From assembly GCF_015668195.1 (NCBI RefSeq), contig NZ_JADPFC010000003.1:248001-312000 (forward strand): 64,000 bases of DNA. The letters are read 5' to 3'. Of this stretch, positions 25,395-33,919 are shown in pieces; the first letter of the stretch is position 1; every line of letters begins with the position of its first letter. The DNA comes from Romboutsia_C sp015668195. Its GTDB lineage: Bacteria; Bacillota; Clostridia; Peptostreptococcales; Peptostreptococcaceae. The translations under genes were made by a program, and so were the position numbers. A model generated the notes under the pieces. It made no database searches. It was not told where the DNA came from and saw only the letters and a program-made list of their open reading frames with translations.

Positions 25395-26642
25395 TTATGC
25401 ACTTTCTTCTTGATCTTTTAATATAAATGTTGGTTGTTCTCCTTTAGTTACACATTCCTTTGTAACTACAATTTTTTTGACGTCATCTCTTGATGGAACT
25501 TCAAACATGCTCTCCATCATGATTCCTTCAACTATACTTCTAAGACCTCTTGCACCTGTGTTTCTTTCTATAGCTTTATTAGCTATTGCACGAAGCGCTT
25601 CATCTTCAAATTCTAGTTCAACGTCATCTATTTCTAAAAGCTTTTTGTATTGTTTTACTAAAGCATTTTTAGGTTCTTTTAATATTTGAACTAAAGCATT
25701 TTCATCTAATAATTCTAGAGTTGCAACAACAGGAATTCTTCCTATAAACTCTGGTATTAAACCAAATTTAAGTAAATCTTCTGGAAGTACTTTGGCATAT
25801 ACCTTTCCTAAATCCATTTCTTTTTTACTTTCAATTTTAGCTCCAAATCCTAAAGTCTTTTCTTTGCCACGGCCTTGTATTATTTTTTCAATGCCATCAA
25901 AAGCTCCACCTAATATAAATAATATATTAGTTGTATCTATTTTTAAGAATTCTTGATGTGGATGCTTTCTACCACCTTGTGGTGGAACGTTAGCTGTTGT
26001 TCCTTCTAATATTTTTAAAAGAGCTTGTTGAACACCTTCTCCACTAACATCTCTAGTTATAGATGGATTTTCTGATTTTCTAGCTATCTTATCTATCTCA
26101 TCTATATATATTATTCCTCTCTCAGCCTTTTCTACGTCAAAATCAGCTGCTTGGATAAGCTTTAGTAGTATGTTTTCTACGTCTTCTCCAACGTATCCAG
26201 CTTCTGTTAAAGATGTTGCATCAGCCATTGCAAAAGGAACATTTAGAGTTTTTGCTAGTGTTTGAGCTAATAATGTCTTCCCTGAACCTGTAGGCCCAAG
26301 TAAAAGTATATTACTCTTTTGTATTTCTACATCTTTATTGCTTGCCTTTTTACTATATATTCTCTTATAATGATTATAAACTGCTACTGATAAAGCTTTT
26401 TTAGCTGTTTCTTGACCAATTACATAACCATTTAAGATATCCATCATTTCTTTTGGCTTAGGTAGAGATGTTGTATCCTCTTCAACAGTGTCTTCTATTT
26501 CCTCTTGGATTATTTCATCACAAAGTTCAACACACTCATCACATATATAAACACTTGGACCTGCAATTAACCTTCTTACTTGTTCTTGGTTTTTGCCGCA
26601 GAATGAACATTTTAACTGTCTTTTGTCTTCATTTTTTGACAT
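25395..26642 (-). CDS. clpX: ClpX, ATPase subunit of ClpXP protease
   Basis: This 415-residue AAA+ unfoldase feeds tagged proteins into ClpP. The N-terminal zinc-binding domain has CSFCGK and YICDECVELC, the C4 motif, in the first 40 residues. Walker A is GPTGSGKTLLAQTLA near 115 and Walker B is IIYIDEIDKIARK near 175. RHPHQEFL-type pore and sensor regions follow, and the ClpP-contact IGF-type loop is represented by TLGFGAKIE. I use the ATG at 26642, because GAGG lies 8 nt upstream; a GTG at 26651 overlaps that site. It follows clpP after 15 nt in the tig-clpP-clpX series. Confidence 0.97.
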   Translation of the reverse strand: MSKNEDKRQLKCSFCGKNQEQVRRLIAGPSVYICDECVELCDEIIQEEIEDTVEEDTTSLPKPKEMMDILNGYVIGQETAKKALSVAVYNHYKRIYSKKASNKDVEIQKSNILLLGPTGSGKTLLAQTLAKTLNVPFAMADATSLTEAGYVGEDVENILLKLIQAADFDVEKAERGIIYIDEIDKIARKSENPSITRDVSGEGVQQALLKILEGTTANVPPQGGRKHPHQEFLKIDTTNILFILGGAFDGIEKIIQGRGKEKTLGFGAKIESKKEMDLGKVYAKVLPEDLLKFGLIPEFIGRIPVVATLELLDENALVQILKEPKNALVKQYKKLLEIDDVELEFEDEALRAIANKAIERNTGARGLRSIVEGIMMESMFEVPSRDDVKKIVVTKECVTKGEQPTFILKDQEESA

Positions 26643-26657
26643 ATTAAGCACCTCTTC

Positions 26658-27248
26658 CTATCTACGGTCTTTTTGTGTGATTACTTCATCTATTAAACCA
26701 TATTCCTTAGCTTCTTGTGCACTCATGAAGTTATCACGTTCAGTATCCATTTGAATAGTTTCTAATGGCTGACCTGTTCTTTCAGATAATATTTTATTTA
26801 AAGTGTCTTTCATTTTTAATATTCTTTTTGCGTGTATTTCTATATCAGTTGCTTGCCCTCTAGTCCCACCTAATGGTTGATGTATCATTATCTCACTATT
26901 TGGTAATGCAAATCTCTTTCCTTTTTCTCCTGCTGCTAATAAGAATGCTCCCATAGACGCTGCCATACCTATACAGATAGTGCTTACATCTGGTTTGATA
27001 TATTGCATTGTATCATATATTGCCATTCCAGCAGTTATACTTCCACCTGGTGAATTTATATATAAATGTATATCTTTATCTGGGTCATCTGCTTCTAGGA
27101 AAAGTAATTGAGCCACTACAAGTCCTGCTGTAGCATCATTTACTTCGTCTCCTAAGAATATTATTCTATCTTTTAGTAATCTAGAATATATATCGTAAGA
27201 TCTTTCTCCTCTTCCTGTTTGTTCAACAACTACAGGTACTAATGCCAT
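26658..27248 (-). CDS. clpP: ClpP, proteolytic subunit of ClpXP protease
   Basis: This 196-residue Ser protease forms the tetradecameric degradation chamber. The catalytic Ser is in IGMAASMGAFLLAAG near residue 97, His is in IMIHQPLGG near 122, and Asp is in DTERDNFMS near 171. There is no long propeptide. GAGGGGG lies upstream of the ATG at 27248. It sits between tig and clpX on the same strand, the conserved order. A hairpin without a T tract lies between tig and clpP, so read-through is likely. Confidence 0.97.
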   Translation of the reverse strand: MALVPVVVEQTGRGERSYDIYSRLLKDRIIFLGDEVNDATAGLVVAQLLFLEADDPDKDIHLYINSPGGSITAGMAIYDTMQYIKPDVSTICIGMAASMGAFLLAAGEKGKRFALPNSEIMIHQPLGGTRGQATDIEIHAKRILKMKDTLNKILSERTGQPLETIQMDTERDNFMSAQEAKEYGLIDEVITQKDRR

Positions 27249-27295
27249 AGATCATACCCCCTCTATATGTTTATATTTATTTTGTTTATATATAA

Positions 27296-27323
27296 TTTAC
27301 AGTAGCCTAAAAGGCTACTGTAA
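27296..27323 (-). other. Hairpin between tig and clpP
   Basis: A near-perfect 12-bp stem (TTTACAGTAGCC with GGCTACTGTAAA) follows the tig stop by 5 nt. On the minus strand it is followed by AATTATATA rather than a T tract, so it looks like an mRNA-end stabiliser or attenuator, not a full terminator. Confidence 0.5.
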
Positions 27324-27327
27324 AAAA

Positions 27328-28614
27328 TTAAGCTATTACTGCATTATCAACTAATAAATCTATAGTTTTTCTTATCTTTATTTGACCTTTTATATCTTCT
27401 ATATCAGTTTCTCTTAAAGATGCTTTTATTTTATCAGATTCCATGTTGTACATTTTAGCCATTTTTTCTAATTCTTCGTTCATTTCTTCTTCTGAAACTT
27501 CTATAGCTTCAGCTTTAGCTATTGCTTCTAATACTAATGAAGATTTTACTAATCTAGCAGCATCTTCTCTTCTTTCTTCTCTTAACTCTTCTATGCTTCT
27601 TCCAGTCATTTGTAATAACTGTTGTAAGTTTAATCCTTGGTATTGTAATTGCATGTTAAGTTCCATTAACATATTGTCTATTTGATGTTGTATCATAGCT
27701 TCTGGTATTTCTACTTCTGTGTTTGCAGAAACTTTTTCAACTATAGCATTTCTCATTTCAGCTTCAGCTGAAGCTTTTGCATTTTCTTCTAATTTAGTTC
27801 TTAAGTCAGCTTTTAATTCAGCTAATGTATCAAACTCACTTGAGTCTTTAGCAAATTCATCATCTAATTCTGGTAATTCTTTTACCTTAACGTCATTTAT
27901 TTTAACTTTGAATACTGCAGGCTTTCCAGCTAAGTTTTCAGCATGGTATTCTGCTGGGAACTCAACGTTTACTTCTACTTCTTCTCCAGCTTTCTTTCCT
28001 ACTAATTGATCTTCAAATCCTGGTATGAAAGTGTTTGATCCTATAACTAAGCTATAGTTTTCACCTTTTCCACCTTCAAATGCTACACCATCAACGAATC
28101 CTTCGAAGTCTATTATAGCTGTGAATCCATTTTCTAATGCTTTATCTTCTGCACTTATTAATCTAGCGTGCTTGTTTTGCATTTCTTGTAAGCTTACTTC
28201 AACTTCTGCTTCAGTTACATTATTATCAACTTTAGCTATTTCTATACCTTTGTAAGCTCCTAATTCAAACTCTGGTTTAACCTCAACAGTAACAACCATA
28301 ACTAATCCGTTATCTTTGCTTATTTCTTCTACATCTAAGTCTGGTCTGTCTATTGGATCTATATCTAATTCTTTTATAGCTTCTGGATAAACGTCAGGGA
28401 ATAATAATTCTATAGCATCGTTGTAGAATACACCCTTACCGTATTGAGATTCTATTACAACTCTTGGAGCTTTACCTTTTCTGAATCCTGGTATATTGAA
28501 CTTTCCTTTATTTTTATTGTATGCTTTTGTTACTGCTGCTTCAAATTTATCATTATCTACAGTTATTTTTAAAGATACTTTAGTACCTTCTTTTTTTAAT
28601 AATTCTGCTTTCAT
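27328..28614 (-). CDS. tig: Trigger factor
   Basis: This 428-residue ribosome-bound chaperone and peptidyl-prolyl isomerase receives nascent chains. The N-terminal ribosome-binding loop is NIPGFRKGKAPRVVIE, the GFRxGKxP signature, near residue 45. The FKBP-type domain (about 155-240) includes IDFEGFVDGVAFEGGKGENY. A long helical C-terminal cradle follows. AGGAGG precedes the ATG at 28614. It leads the tig-clpP-clpX series and is normal in length. Confidence 0.97.
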   Translation of the reverse strand: MKAELLKKEGTKVSLKITVDNDKFEAAVTKAYNKNKGKFNIPGFRKGKAPRVVIESQYGKGVFYNDAIELLFPDVYPEAIKELDIDPIDRPDLDVEEISKDNGLVMVVTVEVKPEFELGAYKGIEIAKVDNNVTEAEVEVSLQEMQNKHARLISAEDKALENGFTAIIDFEGFVDGVAFEGGKGENYSLVIGSNTFIPGFEDQLVGKKAGEEVEVNVEFPAEYHAENLAGKPAVFKVKINDVKVKELPELDDEFAKDSSEFDTLAELKADLRTKLEENAKASAEAEMRNAIVEKVSANTEVEIPEAMIQHQIDNMLMELNMQLQYQGLNLQQLLQMTGRSIEELREERREDAARLVKSSLVLEAIAKAEAIEVSEEEMNEELEKMAKMYNMESDKIKASLRETDIEDIKGQIKIRKTIDLLVDNAVIA

Positions 28615-28719
28615 TAACTTAATCCTCCTAGTTATTGTTATGTAATTAATTTATATTGATTTTAATTTACAATATTATAGTTTAACTCTTTAATTATATC
28701 ACATAAGTTTTTTTATTTA

Positions 28720-28757
28720 CAAGTATTCACTTAGTTTATAAAACTTTTGAATACTTG
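28720..28757 (-). terminator. Hairpin after the phosphodiesterase gene
   Basis: The 10-bp inverted repeat CAAGTATTCA / TGAATACTTG ends just before the stop-proximal edge of the yfcE-like gene. It is followed on the minus strand by T-rich sequence. A probable terminator. Confidence 0.55.
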
Positions 28758-28758
28758 T

Positions 28759-29229
28759 TTATATCTTAATTTCTGTCATATTTATTTTTCCATTATCTAT
28801 ATCTAATATTACAAAACTTTTATATGCGACTCCCCTTGGAAATGATACACTTCCAGGATTAATATATAAAATTTTACCTTTTTCTTTACATAAAGGTGTA
28901 TGAGTATGACCAAATACAACTATATCTGCATTTACAGACTTTGCTTTACTTTCTAGTTCATCTAATCCATACTTTACTCCATACTTATCCCCATGACACA
29001 AGAATATAGTTTTATCCTCTATATCAAATACCAATTCATCTTCTACATTATCAAAATCACAATTTCCTTTTACAGCCATAATAGGAACATTAGTCATATT
29101 ATGTATATACTTAGAATCAGAAAAATTATCTCCTGCATGAATTAGTAAATCACAATCTTTTAAGTAGGGTATAGCTTTATCTATAAACTTAGTTATCATG
29201 TGTGTATCACTTAATATACCTATTTTCAT
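28759..29229 (-). CDS. YfcE/MJ0936 family metallophosphodiesterase
   Basis: This 156-residue calcineurin-like phosphoesterase has the metal ligands in order: GILSDTHM (D and H), LIHAGD, VKGNCDF, FLCHGDKYG, and VVFGHTHTPL. The family hydrolyses phosphodiesters with two metal ions. The natural substrate is not known. Its ATG overlaps the stop of the RNase PH/RdgB gene (TAATG), so the two are translationally coupled, and a joint role in nucleotide or RNA turnover is plausible by inference. The length is standard. Confidence 0.9.
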   Translation of the reverse strand: MKIGILSDTHMITKFIDKAIPYLKDCDLLIHAGDNFSDSKYIHNMTNVPIMAVKGNCDFDNVEDELVFDIEDKTIFLCHGDKYGVKYGLDELESKAKSVNADIVVFGHTHTPLCKEKGKILYINPGSVSFPRGVAYKSFVILDIDNGKINMTEIKI

Positions 29230-30578
29230 TATCTCACTACCCTTTTAGAAAACTCACTTTTCATTAATTTTAATGCATTAGCTCTATGGCTTATACTATT
29301 CTTTACAGAACTTGGCATTTCTGCAAATGTCTTATTATATCCACTTACTATAAATAATGGGTCATACCCAAATCCATTTTTACCTTTTTCTTCAAATCCT
29401 ATAGCACCTTCACAAGTTCCTCTAACTACAAATTCTTTTCCATCTGGGAATACTACAGCTATAGCTGATACAAATCTTGCAGTTCTTTGACTTGCAGCTA
29501 CATTATTTAAAGATTTCATTAACTTTTGTCTATTTTCTTCATCAGTTGCATTTTCTCCTGCGAATCTAGCAGAATAAATTCCTGGTTTTTTTCCTATAGC
29601 ATCTACCTCTAATCCTGAATCATCAGCTATTGTTATCATCTTTGTTTTCTTTGCTATAGTTCTTGCCTTGATAAGTGCATTATGTTCAAATGTCTTTCCA
29701 TCTTCAACTATTTCTATTCCGTCTAAATCTACATCTTTTAATGAATATACATTGTATTCAAAGTCTTCTAATATAGCCCCTATTTCTTCTAATTTATGAG
29801 CATTATTTGTTGCTATAACAACTTCATTTCCATACTCCATACCTAATATTTCATCTGCTATTTCACCTAAAGCAGCTCTTTGTGCCTTTATTAATTCTTT
29901 ATTTCCTTTTTCCCCAAGTTCTAATAATTTATTTAAATCATTTCTTGAGAAAGGTCTTTCCTCTCCAGTTCCTTGAACCTCAACAAATTCACCTTTATCA
30001 GTCATTATTACATTCATATCTACATGTGCATTTGAGTCTTCTTCATAACATAAGTCAAGCATGTGTTCTTGACCAACTATACCAACACTTATTGCAGATA
30101 CAAAGTTTGTTATTGGCATTTCTTTTATTGCCTTTGATTTATGTAATTTGTTTAAAGCATCTACCACTGCTACAAATGCCCCTGTTATTGATGCTGTTCT
30201 AGTTCCACCATCAGCTTGGATAACATCACAGTCTACCCATATAGTTCTTTCACCTATTTTAGATAAATCTACAACAGATCTTATAGCTCTTCCTATTAAT
30301 CTTTGTATTTCTTGAGTTCTCCCATCTAGCTTTCCTCTTGATGCTTCTCTTATTTTTCTTTGATGAGTAGATCTTGGTAACATAGAATATTCAGCATTTA
30401 TCCATCCTGTTCCTGTGTGTCTTAAAAATGGTGGTACTTTATCTTCTATTGAAGCTGTACATATTACTTTTGTTTCTCCCATTTCTATAAGCACAGAACC
30501 TTCTGCATATTTAGTATAATTCCTAGTTATTTTTATATCTCTTATTTCATCATTTTTTCTATTATTAATTCTCGCCAT
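29229..30578 (-). CDS. Fused RNase PH and dITP/XTP pyrophosphatase (RdgB/HAM1)
   Basis: A 449-residue bifunctional protein. Residues 1 to about 240 are RNase PH, a phosphorolytic 3' exonuclease that trims tRNA, with GWINAEYSMLPRSTHQRK and CDVIQADGGTRTASITGA. Residues from about 248 are RdgB, which hydrolyses non-canonical purine triphosphates, with VVIATNNAHKLEEI, IADDSGLEVDAI and the FGYDPLF-type GKNGFGYDPLFIV. Between them is a short linker with no stop, so this is a true in-frame fusion. Such fusions are known in some Clostridia and Streptococci. The ribosome binding site AGAGAGG precedes the ATG at 30578. It overlaps the downstream phosphodiesterase gene. Confidence 0.93.
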   Translation of the reverse strand: MARINNRKNDEIRDIKITRNYTKYAEGSVLIEMGETKVICTASIEDKVPPFLRHTGTGWINAEYSMLPRSTHQRKIREASRGKLDGRTQEIQRLIGRAIRSVVDLSKIGERTIWVDCDVIQADGGTRTASITGAFVAVVDALNKLHKSKAIKEMPITNFVSAISVGIVGQEHMLDLCYEEDSNAHVDMNVIMTDKGEFVEVQGTGEERPFSRNDLNKLLELGEKGNKELIKAQRAALGEIADEILGMEYGNEVVIATNNAHKLEEIGAILEDFEYNVYSLKDVDLDGIEIVEDGKTFEHNALIKARTIAKKTKMITIADDSGLEVDAIGKKPGIYSARFAGENATDEENRQKLMKSLNNVAASQRTARFVSAIAVVFPDGKEFVVRGTCEGAIGFEEKGKNGFGYDPLFIVSGYNKTFAEMPSSVKNSISHRANALKLMKSEFSKRVVR

Positions 30579-30709
30579 ATAAATACCTCTCTTAACCTTG
30601 TATGCTTAGCTTTCACATATACTAATAATATTAGCATATATTGTTAATAGCTTTCTACATTCGTAATATTGTAGATGAAATATTCTTTCTACAATAATTT
30701 ATTTATTTA

Positions 30710-32731
30710 TTACTTTAATTCATTTTCTACTTCTTCTTTAGACTGTAAGCCTGTTAGTTGCATAAATTTAGCTTCATCAATTACTTTTACACCTAAATCA
30801 TTGGCTTTAGTTAATTTTGAGCCTGCCTCTTCTCCAGCTAATACAAATGTTGTAGACTTACTTACACTTGAAGTGGCCTTTCCTCCCCTAGACTCTATCA
30901 TCTCTTTTGCATCATTTCTTTTAAGAGTTGGTAATGTACCTGTAAGTACGATTTTCATCCCATCAAATATTTTAGCAATATCAGAGCTTTCATCTTGTAT
31001 TGACTTTGTATTTACACCACAGCTCTTTAATTTTTCTATTAATTTTATATTCTTTTCTTCTTTGAAGAATTTCACAACACTATTTGCCATTATGCCCCCA
31101 AATTCTTCTAAGTTAACTAAATCTTCATTTGATGCAGACATTATTAAATCTAAATCCTTAAAGTTGTTAGCTAGTATTTTAGCTCCCTTAGTCCCAACAA
31201 ATTTTATTCCCAATCCATTTATAAGTCTCCATAAATCATTTGATTTAGACTTTTCTATTGAGTTTAATAAGTTATTTGCTGATTTTTCTCCCATTCTATC
31301 TAGTTTTACAACTTCATCTTTATTTAATGTATATAAATCAGCTATATCTTTAATTAATCCTTTATCTAATAAAAGTGTTATTATAGATTCTCCCAATCCA
31401 TCAATATTCATAGCATCTCTAGATACAAAGTGAATTATCCCTCTTCTAATTTGAGCTGGGCAAGATATATTAATACACTTAACAGCAGACTCCCCTTCTA
31501 ATCTTACTGTTGGTTCAGAACATACAGGACATTTTTTCGGCATCTCAAAATCTATTTCATCTCCAGTACGCTCTTTTTTTATAACTTCTACAACTTGAGG
31601 AATTATATCACCAGCCTTTTGAACCAATACTGTATCATTTATTTTTATATCTTTTTCTCTTATATAATCTTCATTATGAAGCGTAGCTCTGCTTACACTA
31701 GTTCCTGCTAGCCTTACAGGCTCTAATACTGCTGTAGGGGTTATTGTTCCAGTTCTACCTACTTCAACTATTATATCTAATATTTTGGTTTTCTTTTGTT
31801 CTGCCGGGAATTTATATGCTATTGCCCATCTTGGACTTTTAGCAGTATATCCCATAGCTTCTCTTTGAGCTAAATTATTTACTTTTATAACCATACCATC
31901 TATTTCAAATCCTAGCTCACCCCTATTATCTGTCCAATATCTTATATGATCAATTACATCTTGTATATTATTATATACTTTATAATTTGGACTTACCTTA
32001 AATCCTAACTCCTTAAGATAATCTAAGGCTTCGCTATGATTCTTAAAATCTGTGTTTTGTACATACTCTAGATTAAATATAAATATATCTAAAGGTCTTT
32101 TTGCTGTTAGCTTAGGATCTAATTGTCTTAATGAGCCTGCAGCTAAGTTTCTAGGATTAGCAAATAATTGTAATCCTTGTTTTTCTTGTTGTTCATTAAC
32201 TTTTTTAAAATCATCTTTAGATATGAATACTTCGCCTCTTACAACAACTTCTTCTACGTCTTTTATTCTTAAAGGTATACTTTTTACTGTTTTAAGATTT
32301 TGAGAAATATCTTCTCCTACAATACCATTCCCTCTGGTTGCTCCCTTTTCAAATAATCCATTATTGTATGTAAGTCCTACAGATAAACCATCTATTTTAA
32401 ACTCTACAACATATTCTACTTCACCTTCTACCATGTCTCTTACTCTTTTGTCAAAATCTCTTAAATCTTGTGCAGAGTATGCATTTGCTAAGCTTAACAT
32501 TGGTATTTTATGAACCACTTGTTCAAACTTATCTAATGGTTTTCCTCCCACTCTACTCGATGGAGAATCTACTCTTTTTAGCTTAGGGTTTTCTTCTTCT
32601 AACTTTATTAGCTCCTTCATTAGATTATCATATTCATAATCAGATATTTCAGGAGTATCTTCATTATAGTATTTATCATTGTGATAATTTATTAAGTCTA
32701 TTAATTCACTTATTCTATTCTCTACATTCAC
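30710..32731 (-). CDS. ligA: NAD-dependent DNA ligase
   Basis: This 673-residue replication and repair ligase has the nucleotidyltransferase Lys in VEFKIDGLSVGLTYN near 113. The OB fold follows, and the zinc finger is CPVCSEPTVRLEGESAVKC with CINISCPAQ near 405-430. Helix-hairpin-helix repeats follow, and a C-terminal BRCT domain has MKIVLTGTLPTLKRNDAKEM. I start at the GTG at 32731, because AGAGG lies 8 nt upstream. The GTG at 32740 overlaps that site. It is the first intact gene downstream of the decayed island. Confidence 0.97.
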   Translation of the reverse strand: MNVENRISELIDLINYHNDKYYNEDTPEISDYEYDNLMKELIKLEEENPKLKRVDSPSSRVGGKPLDKFEQVVHKIPMLSLANAYSAQDLRDFDKRVRDMVEGEVEYVVEFKIDGLSVGLTYNNGLFEKGATRGNGIVGEDISQNLKTVKSIPLRIKDVEEVVVRGEVFISKDDFKKVNEQQEKQGLQLFANPRNLAAGSLRQLDPKLTAKRPLDIFIFNLEYVQNTDFKNHSEALDYLKELGFKVSPNYKVYNNIQDVIDHIRYWTDNRGELGFEIDGMVIKVNNLAQREAMGYTAKSPRWAIAYKFPAEQKKTKILDIIVEVGRTGTITPTAVLEPVRLAGTSVSRATLHNEDYIREKDIKINDTVLVQKAGDIIPQVVEVIKKERTGDEIDFEMPKKCPVCSEPTVRLEGESAVKCINISCPAQIRRGIIHFVSRDAMNIDGLGESIITLLLDKGLIKDIADLYTLNKDEVVKLDRMGEKSANNLLNSIEKSKSNDLWRLINGLGIKFVGTKGAKILANNFKDLDLIMSASNEDLVNLEEFGGIMANSVVKFFKEEKNIKLIEKLKSCGVNTKSIQDESSDIAKIFDGMKIVLTGTLPTLKRNDAKEMIESRGGKATSSVSKSTTFVLAGEEAGSKLTKANDLGVKVIDEAKFMQLTGLQSKEEVENELK

Positions 32732-32856
32732 TATTATCACCTCTTATGTAAAATCTTATTTTTTATTATTGCCATTTTATAACTTTAATATATTTTAGTA
32801 TATCACTATAACCTCATGATTTGTTTAATTATTTCATATTATAATTTCTCTATAAT

Positions 32857-32891
32857 AAAAAAATAAAAGTCCTTCAATTGCTTGAAGGACC
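32857..32891 (-). terminator. Terminator downstream of the 52-aa exported peptide gene
   Basis: A 9-bp stem GTCCTTCAA / TTGAAGGAC (32869-32877, 32882-32890) has a 4-nt loop. It is followed on the minus strand by a long T-rich run. Confidence 0.8.
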
Positions 32892-32902
32892 AATCTATTT
32901 AA

Positions 32903-32959
32903 AAATAAATGTATATATGACTGCGATGATAAATTCTGAGGTGCTATATACATTTATTT
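32903..32959. repeat. 15-bp inverted repeat with a 27-nt loop
   Basis: AAATAAATGTATATA at 32903-32917 is the exact reverse complement of 32945-32959. The loop TGACTGCGATG... is richer in G and C than its surroundings. It lies between the peptide gene and its terminator, so it would form part of the mRNA 3' end. Confidence 0.7.
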
Positions 32960-33000
32960 AATACTATTCTAACCAAATTCCACTATATTTATTTGCATTA

Positions 33001-33035
33001 TTATTTCTTTTCTAATTTTGCTACACATTTTACGT
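33001..33035 (-). repeat. Copy of the 3' end of the trmA-family gene
   Basis: These 35 bases match 35851-35885, the last codons and TAA stop of the intact methyltransferase gene, in 29 positions. Translated on the minus strand it ends RYVKCVAKLEKK-stop, against MHVECVAKLIRK-stop in the intact gene. No homology to the rest of that gene is seen upstream, so only the extreme end is left. Confidence 0.5.
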
Positions 33036-33052
33036 ATCTCATTCTTAGTGTG

Positions 33053-33211
33053 CTAACACTGATCTTTATTACCGTTGTTATCTTTTGAATATGCTTCTAA
33101 TGGATTCTTATTTATAAATTTATTTCCATCTTGTTTATCATCAAATCCAGTTAATAAAGTTGTTGTTACTGCCGTTGTAATTAAAACCTTTCTTTTTAAA
33201 TTAAATTTCAT
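33053..33211 (-). CDS. Small exported peptide, 52 aa
   Basis: I do not recognise this family. The peptide starts MKFNLKRKVLITTAVTTTLL, a basic n-region and hydrophobic core typical of an export signal. TGFDDKQDG follows where a lipoprotein would have a lipobox Cys; Phe needs only one base change from Cys. The remaining 30 residues are Asn/Asp/Lys-rich and end in Asp-Gln-Cys. GGAAGG lies 8 nt before the ATG at 33211, and a terminator follows after the 3' inverted repeat, so it looks like a complete expressed unit. It could be a degenerate small lipoprotein, a signalling-peptide precursor or a remnant. Confidence 0.55.
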   Translation of the reverse strand: MKFNLKRKVLITTAVTTTLLTGFDDKQDGNKFINKNPLEAYSKDNNGNKDQC

Positions 33212-33482
33212 TTCAAAATCCTTCCTAAAAAGTCAAACTAAAAAAATAAAATAAATTTATGCTATTTATATATATTGCCTAAAAAGTAACAGTATAGTTA
33301 TTAAATTCAATAAAATAGTAAAATTTTATGATAATCTTTTTAATTAATGCATTCATATTTAGCAAAATATTAAATATACTTCATTTGTAAAAATTATTGC
33401 CTGCTTAAATGTATTCAAATGATATAAGAATTTAAATACTTATTAATATGTTTATTTAGTATGCTTGCTACATAATGAAATA
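33212..33482. other. AT-rich spacer in the decayed island
   Basis: No ORF or clear hairpin is seen. The left end is the promoter region of the minus-strand exported peptide. The right end would hold the promoter of the broken plus-strand ORF. Confidence 0.45.
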
Positions 33483-33762
33483 GTGAATACATATAAAAAT
33501 ATAAAAACAAATATAAATACAAAAGAAACTTCATTAATAAATAATTTATTCAAAAGAGATATTACTATATTCGGTGGATTAGCAGGGTTAGTTGAAACAA
33601 TAAATTAAACAATAGAGGCTGTTGTAGGAATAATAGGATTTATTATATGTTTATGCAATAGCAAATTGTTAAAATTGGATAGCAAGCGGAAAAGGAGTGA
33701 GAGTAATTGGCTGTGATAAACCATCTACAGAATGTATTATAGGAGTACAATCTAGATATTAA
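33483..33762 (+). pseudogene. Broken small peptide gene (bacteriocin-like build)
   Basis: From the GTG at 33483 the frame reads a 30-residue polar leader, then LFKRDITIFGGLAGLVETIN, and hits TAA at 33606. Beyond the stop the same frame gives TIEAVVGIIGFII. A frameshift near 33650 leads to YAIANC, a second TAA at 33670, then WIASGKGVRVIGCDKPSTE and on to SRY with the final TAA. Read through, it would be a peptide of about 92 residues with a Gly-Gly site, a hydrophobic core and a two-Cys tail. That build is seen in several small bacteriocins, but I cannot name a family. Two stops and a frameshift make it inactive. A terminator follows. Confidence 0.5.
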
Positions 33763-33772
33763 TATATTATAT

Positions 33773-33812
33773 AAAAATAGTAGCTAAATTTTAAAGTTTA
33801 ACTACTATTTTT
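33773..33812 (+). terminator. Terminator after the broken peptide gene
   Basis: AAAAATAGTAG (33773-33783) pairs with CTACTATTTTT (33802-33812), followed by T-rich sequence. Confidence 0.7.
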
Positions 33813-33879
33813 ATTTTTAGGAGTAAATTATAAAGTCCATAACTTATACTCTTTCTTTAATTCAATTTTATTTTTCTCT

Positions 33880-33919
33880 AAATATCTTATTACTATGAAA
33901 ATATCATAATAAGATATTT
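33880..33919 (-). terminator. Hairpin at the end of the E2-type gene
   Basis: A 13-bp perfect stem AAATATCTTATTA / TAATAAGATATTT overlaps the last bases of the gene, including its stop codon. Its A/T content makes it weaker than most here. Confidence 0.6.

Larger units (their letters stand above)
32741..33052. other. Non-coding region between ligA and the small exported peptide gene
   Basis: It contains the ligA leader, a terminator (32857-32891), a 15-bp inverted repeat (32903-32959), and a copy of the end of a trmA-family gene (33001-33035). There is no intact ORF. Confidence 0.55.

Noticed and set aside
30668..30695. Hairpin ATTGTAGA/TCTACAAT after ligA
   Set aside because: Short, A/T-rich and without a T run on the minus strand; I could not call it a terminator.
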